A stretch of 17,738 bases of DNA from contig DBBD01000128.1 of the NCBI GenBank assembly GCA_002292015.1, positions 1-17,738 of the forward strand, in the 5' to 3' direction. The position numbers and the translations under genes are program-made. Positions 1-7,103 of the stretch are shown one piece after another. Position 1 is the stretch's first letter. The number at the start of each line of letters is the position of its first letter. Source of the stretch: Firmicutes bacterium UBA993. GTDB taxonomy: Bacteria; Bacillota; Dethiobacteria; DTU022. The notes beneath the pieces are model-generated. The model did not search any database. It was not told the origin of the DNA and worked only from the letters and a program-made list of their open reading frames with translations.

Positions 1-224
1 TCCTAAAGCAGGAGATATTAACGATCTATCATCGGGGCCGGGGTAATTATGGCAGTCCGCGTATCCACCGCGACCTGCTCAAAAGTGGCATCAGCTGTGG
101 CCGGAAAAGAGTGGAACGCCTGATGAAAGAACTGGGTATCAGAGCCAAGCATAAGAAGAAATTTAAAGTAACTACCGATTCCTGGCATAAGTATCCGGTG
201 GCTGAAACATTAGGATGTATTTAA
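1..224 (+). pseudogene. IS3-family transposase OrfB fragment, truncated at both visible sides
   Basis: The frame beginning at base 3 is open for 73 codons to a TAA at 222-224, and it runs off the left edge of the window. The residues YGSPRIHRDL, then RKRVERLMKELGIRAK, then KFKVTTDS and PVAE match the helix-turn-helix (HTH_21) segment at the N-terminus of IS3-family OrfB transposases, just before the DDE integrase core. After PVAE the match is lost within a few codons (TLGCI, stop), and no DDE catalytic domain follows. The piece is therefore a remnant that cannot catalyse transposition. It faces the end of the ribosomal operon tail to tail. I see no terminal inverted repeat on the right side. 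Family assignment is from recognised motifs; the IS subgroup is not resolved. Confidence 0.85.
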
Positions 225-230
225 CTTCGA

Positions 231-256
231 CGGTTTGCGGAGCAAATCCTTTTTTT
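231..256 (+). terminator. Rho-independent terminator-like hairpin after the transposase remnant
   Basis: Bases 232-238 (GGTTTGC) pair with 242-248 (GCAAATC) through seven pairs, one of them G-T, around a three-base GGA loop. A run of seven T follows at 250-256. This is the layout of an intrinsic terminator for plus-strand transcripts coming from the transposase remnant, and would keep them from running antisense into ecfT. The stem is short, so strength is uncertain. No comparable hairpin with a U-tract is seen for the minus-strand operon after ecfT. Confidence 0.5.
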
Positions 257-316
257 GGGCCGGCATTACCTTGTGCCAAAGACCGACCGCAGTATAATAT
301 GTTTTGTTTGTGTGAA

Positions 317-1114
317 CTATAGCTTGAAGTAGAAAGATGCTGCCAGCATAACAAGGACCACAAGCAGTACAGCCCAGTCTGTAGCTGTGATAACATCTTC
401 GTGCAGGCGAGTGCGCTTGGCGCCCAGCCGGTAACCCCGCGCCTCCATGGCCATGGCTAATTCGTCAGCCCGCCGGAAGGCGCTGACGAAAAGGGGCACA
501 ATCAGCGGCACCAGGTTTTTAGCTTTGCGGAAGATTGAGCCGCTTTCAAAATCGGCTCCCCGCGATACCTGCGCTCTCATCAGGCGCTGGCTCTCTTCGA
601 TTAGAGTTGGTATAAAACGCATGGCGATCGCCATGATCATCACCACTTCCTCGGTCGGCAAGCCGATCCGGCCCAGCGGCTTTAAAAAGTAGCCGAGGCC
701 GTGGGTTAGCGATAGGGGAGTGGTAGTAAGTGTTAGCAGCAGCGAAAAGAGAACCAGAGTCACCAGGCGGGTAATTACAAAAAGACCTTGCCACAATCCG
801 GCCGATTCGACTGTCAGCGGTCCGAGCCGGAAAAGCACCACCCCGCCCTTGGTAAAAAAAAGAAATATGAACAGGGCAAAAAGGGCGATATAGAGAATGG
901 GACGCAGCCCTTTTAAAAGGTAGCGAAAAGGGACGCGCGCCAGGCGGAACATCAGGAAAACCAATACAATCATGGTCAAAAGAGCCGGAAAAGACGTAAC
1001 GGCAAAGAGCGTAGCCAGAATGATCACCAGGGACGGAACCTTGATCCGCGGATTCAGCTGATGAAAAAATGAATTACCCGGCAGGTAATGGCCGAGGGAA
1101 ATGCCGCCGCTCAT
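317..1114 (-). CDS. ecfT: EcfT, transmembrane scaffold of the ECF vitamin/metal transporter
   Basis: EcfT is the membrane subunit that couples the EcfA1-EcfA2 ATPases to exchangeable substrate-binding S components in energy-coupling factor transporters for vitamins and metal ions. The 265 residues match the usual family length. Hydrophobic segments lie at about 27-56, 71-88, 107-130 and 243-263. The two short coupling-helix motifs that contact the ATPases are visible as SRG at 184-186 and ARG at 225-227. The ATG overlaps the ecfA2 stop by four bases (ATGA), so translation is probably coupled. No S-component gene is in the window, as expected for a shared, group II type module; the substrate cannot be inferred. 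It is the last gene of the operon here. Confidence 0.95.
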   Translation of the reverse strand: MSGGISLGHYLPGNSFFHQLNPRIKVPSLVIILATLFAVTSFPALLTMIVLVFLMFRLARVPFRYLLKGLRPILYIALFALFIFLFFTKGGVVLFRLGPLTVESAGLWQGLFVITRLVTLVLFSLLLTLTTTPLSLTHGLGYFLKPLGRIGLPTEEVVMIMAIAMRFIPTLIEESQRLMRAQVSRGADFESGSIFRKAKNLVPLIVPLFVSAFRRADELAMAMEARGYRLGAKRTRLHEDVITATDWAVLLVVLVMLAASFYFKL

Positions 1115-1971
1115 CTTTGATCAGCCCTTTTCGCCTGCAAAATCTCATCACACGCTGCCGACAGCGAGTAGATATCGGTGCTAACCGGCAGACCCCGGGC
1201 TGCCAGTTCATGCATAATCCCGGTAACCTGGGGCAAGGCCAGCCCCAGTTCCTTAAGTTCAGCGCCCCTGGCCAGGATCTCTTTTGTTTTACCGCTCATC
1301 ACCAGCCCGCCTTCGTTGAGCACCACCAGGTTATCAGCCAGCGCTGCAATCTCATCAAGGTGATGGGTCGAAACCATTATCGTGATTTTCCCGGCCCGGT
1401 TCAGGCTGGAGAGCAGGTTTAAAAGATTCCCTTTTCCCTCCGGATCGAGGCCGGCTGCCGGTTCATCCAAAATAAGGACTTCCGGCTCAAGCGAGAGCAC
1501 TGAGGCAATGGCAACCCTTCTCTTCTGACCGGCACTCAACTGGAAGGGGTGGCGATCAAGTAACCTTGACCGTTCCAAGCCTACCTGAGCAACAGCCCGG
1601 TTAACTCTCTCTTCAACCTTTTTCTCATCCAGCCCCAGGTTGCGGGGGGCATACGCGATCTCGTCAAATACTGTTTCAGAAAAAAACTGGTCTTCCGGCA
1701 TCTGAAAGACCAGGCCGACTCGGCGCCTTAAGGCAAGCAGGGCAGCTTTGTCCGGCCCGATCTTTTTCCCGTCAAAATAGACTTCACCGGCACTCGGTTT
1801 CAGTAAACCGTTTAAATGCTGGATCAACGTGGTCTTTCCCGAGCCGCTCGGGCCGATCAGCAGCGTGAAAGTGCCCTGCCCCACGCTGAAAGATATATTT
1901 TTAAGCGCATCAGCGGCAAAGGGCGTGCCCGGCCAATAGGTGTGGGTCAGCTTACTGGTTCCGATATACAC
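1111..1971 (-). CDS. ecfA2: EcfA2, ATPase subunit of the ECF transporter
   Basis: ABC-type ATPase, 286 residues, the second nucleotide-binding subunit of the energy-coupling factor module. Walker A is GPSGSGKT (40-47), the Q-loop glutamine is Q90, Walker B with catalytic glutamate is LILDEP (166-171), the D-loop is GLDP (174-177) and the switch histidine is H203. The signature motif reads LSAGQKRR (145-152) instead of the common LSGGQ. The start is a GTG lying inside the end of ecfA1, with a 25-base overlap and no strong Shine-Dalgarno, so expression likely depends on translation of ecfA1. Assigned as A2 from its second position in the ecfA1-ecfA2-ecfT order; older annotations would call it CbiO. 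Confidence 0.93.
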   Translation of the reverse strand: MYIGTSKLTHTYWPGTPFAADALKNISFSVGQGTFTLLIGPSGSGKTTLIQHLNGLLKPSAGEVYFDGKKIGPDKAALLALRRRVGLVFQMPEDQFFSETVFDEIAYAPRNLGLDEKKVEERVNRAVAQVGLERSRLLDRHPFQLSAGQKRRVAIASVLSLEPEVLILDEPAAGLDPEGKGNLLNLLSSLNRAGKITIMVSTHHLDEIAALADNLVVLNEGGLVMSGKTKEILARGAELKELGLALPQVTGIMHELAARGLPVSTDIYSLSAACDEILQAKRADQR

Positions 1972-2807
1972 AGGCTTTCAACCAGCTCCCGATTTTGTAG
2001 AATAGCTGTTGGCAGATTTAAACCTCTCTGCCTGAGCAGATGGGCAAGTTCCGCCGCAACCGTCCCCTGCAGTTTTAACCCGTGCAGTAACTTAAGGTCG
2101 GTTAAAATTTCTCCCGGTTTTCCATCAGCTACAATCCGGCCCTGCTCAAGGACGACTATACGGTTTGCTTCCGCTGCCTCTGCAGGGTTGTGGGTTACGT
2201 GAACAACAGCCAGTGCTTCAGTTTTGTTCAGTTCCTTAACTGTTTCTAAAACATCGCGCCGCCCGGCCGGGTCCAGCATCGCTGTCGGTTCATCCATTAA
2301 AATACAGGCCGGCTGCATAGCCAGGATTCCGGCGATGGCAGTCCGCTGCTTTTCCCCGCCCGACAAAAGGTGCGGCGGCTGCCTTAGCAGGTGAGTGAGG
2401 CCAAGGCGGCCAGCCACCTGGTCCACCCGGCGGCGAATCTCCGCCGCGGGCAGGGCCATATTTTCAAGGCCGAACGCAATGTCCTCTTCTACGGTTGTTG
2501 CCACGATTTGGTTGTCGGGGTTCTGAAAGATCATACCGCAGGCCTGGCGGACAAGCTGCACCCGCTCTGCCTCAACAGTAGAAATGCCCTTAACCAAAAC
2601 CTCTCCTTGCGAGGGTATCAGCAGGGCATTTAAAAGTTTAAGTAACGTTGTTTTACCGGAACCGTTAACTCCGAGCAGGGCCAGGTATTCACCCCGGCTT
2701 ACCTTAAGATCGATACCTGCTACCGCCGGCGGGACTTCTTCGGCACCGGCGTAGCTGTAACAAAGCGCTCTCGTTTCGATAATTATTTCAGTTTTTAAGG
2801 CAGCCAT
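1947..2807 (-). CDS. ecfA1: EcfA1, ATPase subunit of the ECF transporter
   Basis: First of two ABC ATPases that power vitamin or metal-ion import through EcfT. The 286 residues carry Walker A GVNGSGKT (46-53), Q-loop Q95 followed by NPDNQ, a canonical signature LSGGEKQR (148-155), Walker B ILMDEPT (169-175), D-loop MLDP (177-180) and switch histidine H206. The ATG lies only four bases after the rplQ stop and has a weak ribosome binding site, which suggests coupling to rplQ. Linkage of this module to the end of the alpha cluster is a standard Bacillota arrangement and is the source of much of the taxonomic inference here. Confidence 0.95.
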   Translation of the reverse strand: MAALKTEIIIETRALCYSYAGAEEVPPAVAGIDLKVSRGEYLALLGVNGSGKTTLLKLLNALLIPSQGEVLVKGISTVEAERVQLVRQACGMIFQNPDNQIVATTVEEDIAFGLENMALPAAEIRRRVDQVAGRLGLTHLLRQPPHLLSGGEKQRTAIAGILAMQPACILMDEPTAMLDPAGRRDVLETVKELNKTEALAVVHVTHNPAEAAEANRIVVLEQGRIVADGKPGEILTDLKLLHGLKLQGTVAAELAHLLRQRGLNLPTAILQNRELVESLCISEPVS

Positions 2808-2811
2808 CTTT

Positions 2812-3156
2812 TTACTCAGACAGCAGTTCCAGGATTACCATCGGGGCACTGTCGCCCCTGCGCGGCCCAATAGGCACTGTACGGGTATATCCGCCATCGC
2901 GCCCTTCCAGCCTGGGGCCAATTTTTTCAAAAAGCTTGGTAACGACATCTTCTTCAAGTAGGTAAGCTAAGGCTTTACGCCGCGAATGCAGGTCGCCTCT
3001 CTTGGCCAGGGTAACCATCTTTTCGGAAATCGAGCGAATTGCAGCAGCCCTGGCCGCTGTTGTCTCGATCTTGCCCGCCTTTAAAAAAGAGGTAACCAAG
3101 CCGCGCAACAGGGCTCGCCTGGGGCCGCTCTTTCGACTCAGCTTCTGGTATGGCAT
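2812..3156 (-). CDS. rplQ: 50S ribosomal protein L17
   Basis: L17 of the large ribosomal subunit, located near the peptide exit region. With this start the product has 114 residues, the usual bacterial length. The conserved N-terminus is present (MPYQKLSRKSGPRRALLRGL), as is the C-terminal RTVPIGPRRGD stretch. A TTG two codons upstream would also be open, but it sits only four bases from the AAGGAGG ribosome binding site; the ATG used here is ten bases away and gives the family's normal beginning. It lies between rpoA and ecfA1. Confidence 0.97.
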   Translation of the reverse strand: MPYQKLSRKSGPRRALLRGLVTSFLKAGKIETTAARAAAIRSISEKMVTLAKRGDLHSRRKALAYLLEEDVVTKLFEKIGPRLEGRDGGYTRTVPIGPRRGDSAPMVILELLSE

Positions 3157-3179
3157 AATCAATAATCCTCCTTACAGGC

Positions 3180-4127
3180 TTACTCTCCGCTCTTGTTGAA
3201 ACTGAAGCCCATTCCGCGCAGCTTATGTTCAACTTCTTCCAGCGATTTTTTGCCCAAGTTGCGTACTTTCATCATTTCACTTTCTGTCTTGCGAACCAAT
3301 TCGCCGACGGTATTGATCCCTGCCCGTTTCAGACAGTTATACGAGCGCACCGAAAGATCAAGTTCCTCTATAGTCATGTCCATAATTCTTTCGCGACTTT
3401 CTTCGTAATGATCACAAGCAATCTCCACATCATCAATTTGTTCTGTAAGGTCAACAAAGAGCGCAATATGGGTGCTCAGAATTTTTGCCGCCAAGCTGAT
3501 CGCTTCGTCCGGCTTGATGCTGCCGTCAGTCCAAACTTCGAGGGTCAACTTGTCATAATCTGTTTTCATGCCGACCCGGGTATTTTCTACCTGGTAATTG
3601 ACCTTGCGAATCGGTGAAAACAGAGAATCAACAGGAATAACTCCGATCGGCTGCTGGGGCCGTTTATTGTGTTCCGCCGGCACATATCCGCGCCCATTTA
3701 CGGCAGTCATCTCCATGTAGAGACGCCCATTCTCTTCCAGTGTACAAATATGCTGATCCTCATTAATAATTTCCACATCGGACGGCGCCTTGATATCTTT
3801 GGCCTTGATTGCTCCGGCTCGATCAATATCCACAACCAGGGTCTGCAGCTCATCGCTGTGAATTTTCAGCGAAATAGCCTTTAGGTTCAGGATAATTTCG
3901 ATCGTATCCTCAAGCACGCCCGGCAAATTTGAAAACTCGTGCAGGGCAGCGTCAAACTTAACATTGATAATAGCTGCCCCTGGAAGTGATGAGAGCAAGA
4001 TCCGACGCAGGGCATTGCCAAGGGTCGTTCCGTACCCTCTCTCCAACGGTTCTACCACAAACCGTCCGTACTTATTCTGCTCATCTTTTTCTTCCAGTTC
4101 AATCTTCGGTTTTTCAATTTCGATCAT
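3180..4127 (-). CDS. rpoA: DNA-directed RNA polymerase alpha subunit
   Basis: RpoA dimerises and nucleates assembly of RNA polymerase; its C-terminal domain binds promoter UP elements and activators. The 315 residues show both domains. The N-terminal domain has the assembly motif GNALRRILLSSLPG (37-50). The C-terminal domain includes SVRSYNCLKRAG (259-270), in which R261 and N264 correspond to the DNA-contacting R265 and N268 of E. coli. The ATG is 15 bases from its GGAGGG site, a long spacing, and that site can be paired into a hairpin (see separate entry). Placement between rpsD and rplQ is the normal alpha cluster order in Bacillota that carry rpsD here. Confidence 0.98.
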   Translation of the reverse strand: MIEIEKPKIELEEKDEQNKYGRFVVEPLERGYGTTLGNALRRILLSSLPGAAIINVKFDAALHEFSNLPGVLEDTIEIILNLKAISLKIHSDELQTLVVDIDRAGAIKAKDIKAPSDVEIINEDQHICTLEENGRLYMEMTAVNGRGYVPAEHNKRPQQPIGVIPVDSLFSPIRKVNYQVENTRVGMKTDYDKLTLEVWTDGSIKPDEAISLAAKILSTHIALFVDLTEQIDDVEIACDHYEESRERIMDMTIEELDLSVRSYNCLKRAGINTVGELVRKTESEMMKVRNLGKKSLEEVEHKLRGMGFSFNKSGE

Positions 4128-4141
4128 TGTTCTCTCAATTG

Positions 4142-4168
4142 ACCCTCCTCGCTTGATATTTTGAGGGT
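4142..4168 (-). promoter_or_regulatory. Inverted repeat covering the rpoA ribosome binding site
   Basis: In the rpsD-rpoA gap the minus-strand RNA reads ACCCUC, a 15-base loop, then GAGGGU: a perfect six-pair stem. The right arm contains part of the GAGGAGGG Shine-Dalgarno of rpoA, so the fold would hide it. Pairing is directly visible; a role in translation control is inference only. The stem is short and could be fortuitous. Confidence 0.35.
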
Positions 4169-4179
4169 TTACAAATTAC

Positions 4180-4806
4180 TTAGCGGGAATAAAGTTCAAC
4201 TATCAGGTGCTCGGTGACGGGTACATCAATTTCTTCGCGCTGCGGAATCCTGTTTACCTTGCCCTGCAATTTTTCAGTATCGACTTCCAACCAGTCCACA
4301 ATTGACTGCTGATCGCGATCTTCGATAATTTGTTTGAAAACAGGCTTGTTTCTGCATTTCTCGCGCACGGCAACTTCATCGCCTGTCCTGGTCAGGAATG
4401 ATGGTATATCCACCTTGCGTTCGTTGACCTGAAAATGACCATGGTTAATCAGCTGCCTTGCTTCGGCACGTGATCGGGCCAAACCCATCCGATAAACCAC
4501 GTTGTCCAATCGGCTCTCTAAAAGCTGCAGCAGGATCTCACCGGTTACACCCCGACGCCGATCAGCTTCAGTAAAGTAGCGGCGAAACTGTCTTTCAAAG
4601 ACCCCGTAGATCCGGCGGGCTTTCTGCTTTTCGCGCAGCTGCAAACCGTACTCGGAAAACTTCTGGCGTCCCTGGCCATGTTCCCCAGGCGGGTAGGCAT
4701 GGCGAACAACGGCACATTTATCGGTGAAACAGCGATCCCCTTTCAGGTAAAGCTTTTCTTTTTCTCTGCGGCATAAACGACATACTGCTCCAGTGTGGCG
4801 TCCCAT
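4180..4806 (-). CDS. rpsD: 30S ribosomal protein S4, zinc-binding form
   Basis: S4 is a primary 16S rRNA-binding protein that starts 30S assembly. The 208 residues begin MGRHTGAVCRLC, with four cysteines C9, C12, C26 and C31 spaced as in the zinc-binding (C+) form. The S4 RNA-binding domain follows at about 98-160 (RLDNVVYRMG, ARQLINHGH). The nearest strong ribosome binding site, AAGGAGG, is 17 bases from the ATG, which is unusually far; no in-frame start lies closer because a TAA intervenes. S4 is a known translational autoregulator in other bacteria. Confidence 0.97.
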   Translation of the reverse strand: MGRHTGAVCRLCRREKEKLYLKGDRCFTDKCAVVRHAYPPGEHGQGRQKFSEYGLQLREKQKARRIYGVFERQFRRYFTEADRRRGVTGEILLQLLESRLDNVVYRMGLARSRAEARQLINHGHFQVNERKVDIPSFLTRTGDEVAVREKCRNKPVFKQIIEDRDQQSIVDWLEVDTEKLQGKVNRIPQREEIDVPVTEHLIVELYSR

Positions 4807-4841
4807 TATAGCTTAATGTTACACCTCCTTACAAAAAATAA

Positions 4842-5234
4842 TTAAACTCTCCGCCTCTTTGGTGGGCGGCAGCCGTTGTGCGGTATTGGCGTAACGTCTT
4901 TAATCGCATCGACCTCCAAACCGGTGGCCTGCAACGAGCGAATCGCCGCTTCACGACCTGCTCCTGGTCCCTTAACAAATACTTCAACATGCCTCATACC
5001 GTGCTCCATCGCCACCTTGGCTGCTGCTTCGGCAGCAAGCTGAGCGGCAAAGGGAGTCGATTTCCGGGATCCCTTATAGCCAACATTACCGGCGCTGGAC
5101 CAGGAAATAGCGTTGCCGTCCACATCGGTAATACTGATAAAAGTATTATTGAAGGTCGACTTAATATGCGCAACACCACGTTCAATATTTTTCCTTTCGC
5201 GCCGCTTAGTGCGGGTAACCTTTTTCTTGACCAA
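4842..5234 (-). CDS. rpsK: 30S ribosomal protein S11
   Basis: S11 forms part of the 30S platform and contacts the mRNA path near the E site. The 130 residues match the family length, and the conserved core is visible: HIKSTFNNTFISITD (23-37), SSAGNVGYKGSRKSTPFAA (46-64), VKGPGAGREAAIRSL (87-101) and the C-terminal PHNGCRPPKRRRV. The start is a TTG 12 bases after GGAGG, giving MVKKKVTRTKRR. It follows rpsM after 35 bases. Confidence 0.97.
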   Translation of the reverse strand: MVKKKVTRTKRRERKNIERGVAHIKSTFNNTFISITDVDGNAISWSSAGNVGYKGSRKSTPFAAQLAAEAAAKVAMEHGMRHVEVFVKGPGAGREAAIRSLQATGLEVDAIKDVTPIPHNGCRPPKRRRV

Positions 5235-5269
5235 CTTTTGCTGCTTCCTCCCTTCTTGGCAACTTCTGC

Positions 5270-5641
5270 TTAGCTCTTACGGCGGACACCGACAGTTTTA
5301 CGGGGTCCTTTACGAGTGCGGGCGTTGTTTTTAGTTTTCTGCCCCCGAACCGGCATTCCGCGACGGTGCCTGATACCGCGATAGCAACCTATTTCAACCA
5401 AGCGCTTGATATTCAGTGCAACCTCCCGCCTTAAGTCGCCTTCGACAGCATAATTCTTGTCGACAAATTCACGCAGACGGCCCAGTTCATCTTCAGTCAG
5501 ATCCTTAACCCGCGTATCGGGATTTACCCCCGTATGTTCAAGGACATCACGCGCCCGGTTACTGCCGATACCATAAATATAGCACAGCGCAACCTCAACT
5601 CGTTTGTCACGCGGTAAATCTACACCTGCAATCCTGGCCAA
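5270..5641 (-). CDS. rpsM: 30S ribosomal protein S13
   Basis: S13 sits in the 30S head and makes bridges to the 50S subunit. The product has 123 residues, with the typical beginning MARIAGVDLPRDKRVE, the helix-two-turn-helix core (ALCYIYGIGSNRA, 18-30) and the basic RGMPVRGQKTKNNARTRKG tail. The start codon is TTG, ten bases after AAGGAGG (minus-strand complement of 5652-5658). A second Shine-Dalgarno and an out-of-frame mini-ORF lie just upstream and overlap this start. Confidence 0.97.
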   Translation of the reverse strand: MARIAGVDLPRDKRVEVALCYIYGIGSNRARDVLEHTGVNPDTRVKDLTEDELGRLREFVDKNYAVEGDLRREVALNIKRLVEIGCYRGIRHRRGMPVRGQKTKNNARTRKGPRKTVGVRRKS

Positions 5642-5661
5642 TCGTATAACACCTCCTTCAA
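5620..5661 (-). other. Possible 13-codon upstream ORF overlapping the rpsM start
   Basis: A TTG seven bases after a GGGGAGG site (complement of 5669-5675) opens a 13-residue reading frame (MKEVLYDWPGLQV, stop TAG). It covers both the true rpsM ribosome binding site and the first seven codons of rpsM, out of frame. The ribosome binding site, spacing and stop are directly visible; whether it is translated is unknown. It may also be an accidental result of two purine-rich stretches. Confidence 0.25.
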
Positions 5662-5679
5662 TTTAATACCTCCCCGGCA

Positions 5680-5793
5680 TTAACCCTGGCGCTGCTTATG
5701 CTTTGGATTCTGGCAGATTATTACAATCTTGCCTTTACGCCGGATTATTTTACACTTCTCGCACATTTTTTTCACTGAGGGCCTCACCTTCAT
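5680..5793 (-). CDS. rpmJ: 50S ribosomal protein L36, zinc-binding form
   Basis: L36 is the smallest large-subunit protein and helps order the 23S rRNA near the GTPase-associated region. The 37-residue product MKVRPSVKKMCEKCK..., ending NPKHKQRQG, has the zinc ligands C11, C14, C27 and H32, so it is the C+ form. The ATG is 15 bases after the infA stop, with a GGAGG-type site between (CCTCC in the plus strand at 5804-5808). The infA-rpmJ-rpsM order is the standard one. Confidence 0.97.
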   Translation of the reverse strand: MKVRPSVKKMCEKCKIIRRKGKIVIICQNPKHKQRQG

Positions 5794-5808
5794 AACTAAC
5801 CGGCCTCC

Positions 5809-6030
5809 TTATTTGTAACGATAGGTAATACGCCCCCGAGTTAAATCGTAAGGCGATAATTCTACCAGGACACGGTCACCGGGTAATATGCGGATAAAAT
5901 TCATCCTGATTTTTCCCGATACGTGTGCCAGGACCCGGTGACCATTTTTCAGTTCAACCCGGAACATAGCATTCGGCAAAGGTTCTACCACCGTGCCTTC
6001 AACCTCAACAGCATCTTTTTTCTTGCTCAT
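5809..6030 (-). CDS. infA: Translation initiation factor IF-1
   Basis: IF-1 binds the A site of the 30S subunit and assists IF-2 and IF-3 during initiation. With this ATG the protein has 73 residues, MSKKKDAVEVEGTVVEPLPN to YRYK, covering one S1-like OB fold with the family motifs LPNAMFRVEL, VLAHVSGKIR and SPYDLTRGRI. An upstream in-frame ATG would add 12 residues not found in the family and place the GAGGAGG ribosome binding site inside the coding region, so the downstream start is preferred. Confidence 0.97.
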   Translation of the reverse strand: MSKKKDAVEVEGTVVEPLPNAMFRVELKNGHRVLAHVSGKIRMNFIRILPGDRVLVELSPYDLTRGRITYRYK

Positions 6031-6037
6031 CGTACTT

Positions 6038-6325
6038 TCAAACCTCCTCGTCGGGAGTTCCTTCAACCGGAGCCATCTCTTTTATCAGGCGGATTACCCT
6101 GCTATCACAGAATTTCTCCGCTCCGTCGCGCTCTCCCAGATCGGCTTTGCGATCGTAGTGCTGAAGATGAGCTTTATTTTTTTTCTTCGGCTTGCTCAGG
6201 GGTCGACTGTATCCGTCTACGAGAAGGACGGTTCTTTGATCGACTTCCCGGAGGACCAGGTAGTGCTTGCCCCGATCCCGACCGGCCAGAGAACGGACCA
6301 GCTGTCCCGGTTTTAGCTCAACCAC
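6038..6325 (-). CDS. KOW-domain RNA-binding protein between map and infA
   Basis: A 95-residue protein with an N-terminal KOW-type fold (VELKPGQLVRSLAGRDRGKHY, roughly residues 2-35), as in ribosomal L14e/L24-like proteins and NusG. It has a basic stretch (SKPKKKNKAHLQHYDRK, about 44-60) and an acidic tail. Proteins of this type occupy the same map-infA position in many Bacillota (YbzG in Bacillus subtilis) and are presumed to bind rRNA or ribosomes. GTG is chosen as start because AAAGGGGGAG lies just ahead of it; a TTG seven codons upstream is possible but would have that site inside the gene. The molecular role is not established from sequence. Confidence 0.85.
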   Translation of the reverse strand: MVELKPGQLVRSLAGRDRGKHYLVLREVDQRTVLLVDGYSRPLSKPKKKNKAHLQHYDRKADLGERDGAEKFCDSRVIRLIKEMAPVEGTPDEEV

Positions 6326-6338
6326 TGTTTCTCCCCCT

Positions 6339-7094
6339 TTACCCAAGGTTGGAAGAGGTCAGTATTTCGAACCCGTTTTCACCGAGTGCCACCGTATGTT
6401 CAAAATGTGCGGAGAGGCTACCATCGGCAGTTACAACTGTCCACTGATCTTCCAGCAAATGTACTTCCCAGGTGCCGATGTTAACCATCGGCTCAATGGC
6501 AAGAACTATTCCAGGCTGCAAAACGGGGCCGCGTCCCGGCAGTCCGAAGTTCGGCACCTGCGGCTCTTCGTGCATCTCCTGACCAATCCCATGACCAACG
6601 TAGTTGCGAACTACCGCAAAGGAGTTTTTTTCCACGTAGTCCTGGACCGCATGAGAGATGTCTGAAAGCTTAGCGCCGGCGCGCATCGCCTCAATTGCCT
6701 TCTGCAAAGAGATCCTGGTTACATCTATCAACTTCCTAGCTTTTCCATTAACCGCGCCTACCGGGAAAGTAGCAGCAGCATCGCTATAATAGCCGCCAAG
6801 ACGAACGCCAACGTCAATGCTGATTATATCGCCCTCTTCAAGCCGACGCAACCCGGGTATACCGTGCACCACCTGTTCATTGATGGAGGTGCAAATCGAT
6901 GCAGGGAAATTGTGATAACCGAGAAACGCCGGTTCGGCCCGGTGTTTTCGAATCTCTTTTTCAGCAATCTTGTCCAGCATTGCGGTGGTAATGCCTGCTT
7001 TGATTGCTTTTTCCAGCATAACCAGCACCGAGGCTACGATCTGCCCCGCTTCCCGCATCACCTTGATTTCCCTTTTCGATTTTAACTTAATCAT
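6339..7094 (-). CDS. map: Methionine aminopeptidase, type I
   Basis: Removes the initiator methionine from nascent proteins with small second residues, using a dinuclear metal centre. The 251 residues form one pita-bread domain with all five metal ligands visible: D94 (SIDVG), D105 (YYSDAAATF), H168 (GHGIGQ), E201 (IEPM) and E232 (FEHT). H77 in VVHGIP matches the substrate-binding histidine. No N-terminal zinc-finger extension is present, as in the short bacterial form. It begins nine bases after the secY stop; the usual adk gene is not between them. Confidence 0.97.
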   Translation of the reverse strand: MIKLKSKREIKVMREAGQIVASVLVMLEKAIKAGITTAMLDKIAEKEIRKHRAEPAFLGYHNFPASICTSINEQVVHGIPGLRRLEEGDIISIDVGVRLGGYYSDAAATFPVGAVNGKARKLIDVTRISLQKAIEAMRAGAKLSDISHAVQDYVEKNSFAVVRNYVGHGIGQEMHEEPQVPNFGLPGRGPVLQPGIVLAIEPMVNIGTWEVHLLEDQWTVVTADGSLSAHFEHTVALGENGFEILTSSNLG

Positions 7095-7103
7095 AAATAC
7101 TCT

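Noticed and set aside
271..298. Plus-strand promoter-like pair TTGTGC and TATAAT with 16-base spacing
   Set aside because: The -10 match is perfect but the -35 is poor, and it would only drive antisense RNA into ecfT; not supported without expression data.
172..396. A 74-codon minus-strand frame running from inside ecfT's 3' end through the gap into the transposase remnant
   Set aside because: It overlaps the end of ecfT out of frame, has no recognised family, and its product looks like random translation rich in S, L and Q.
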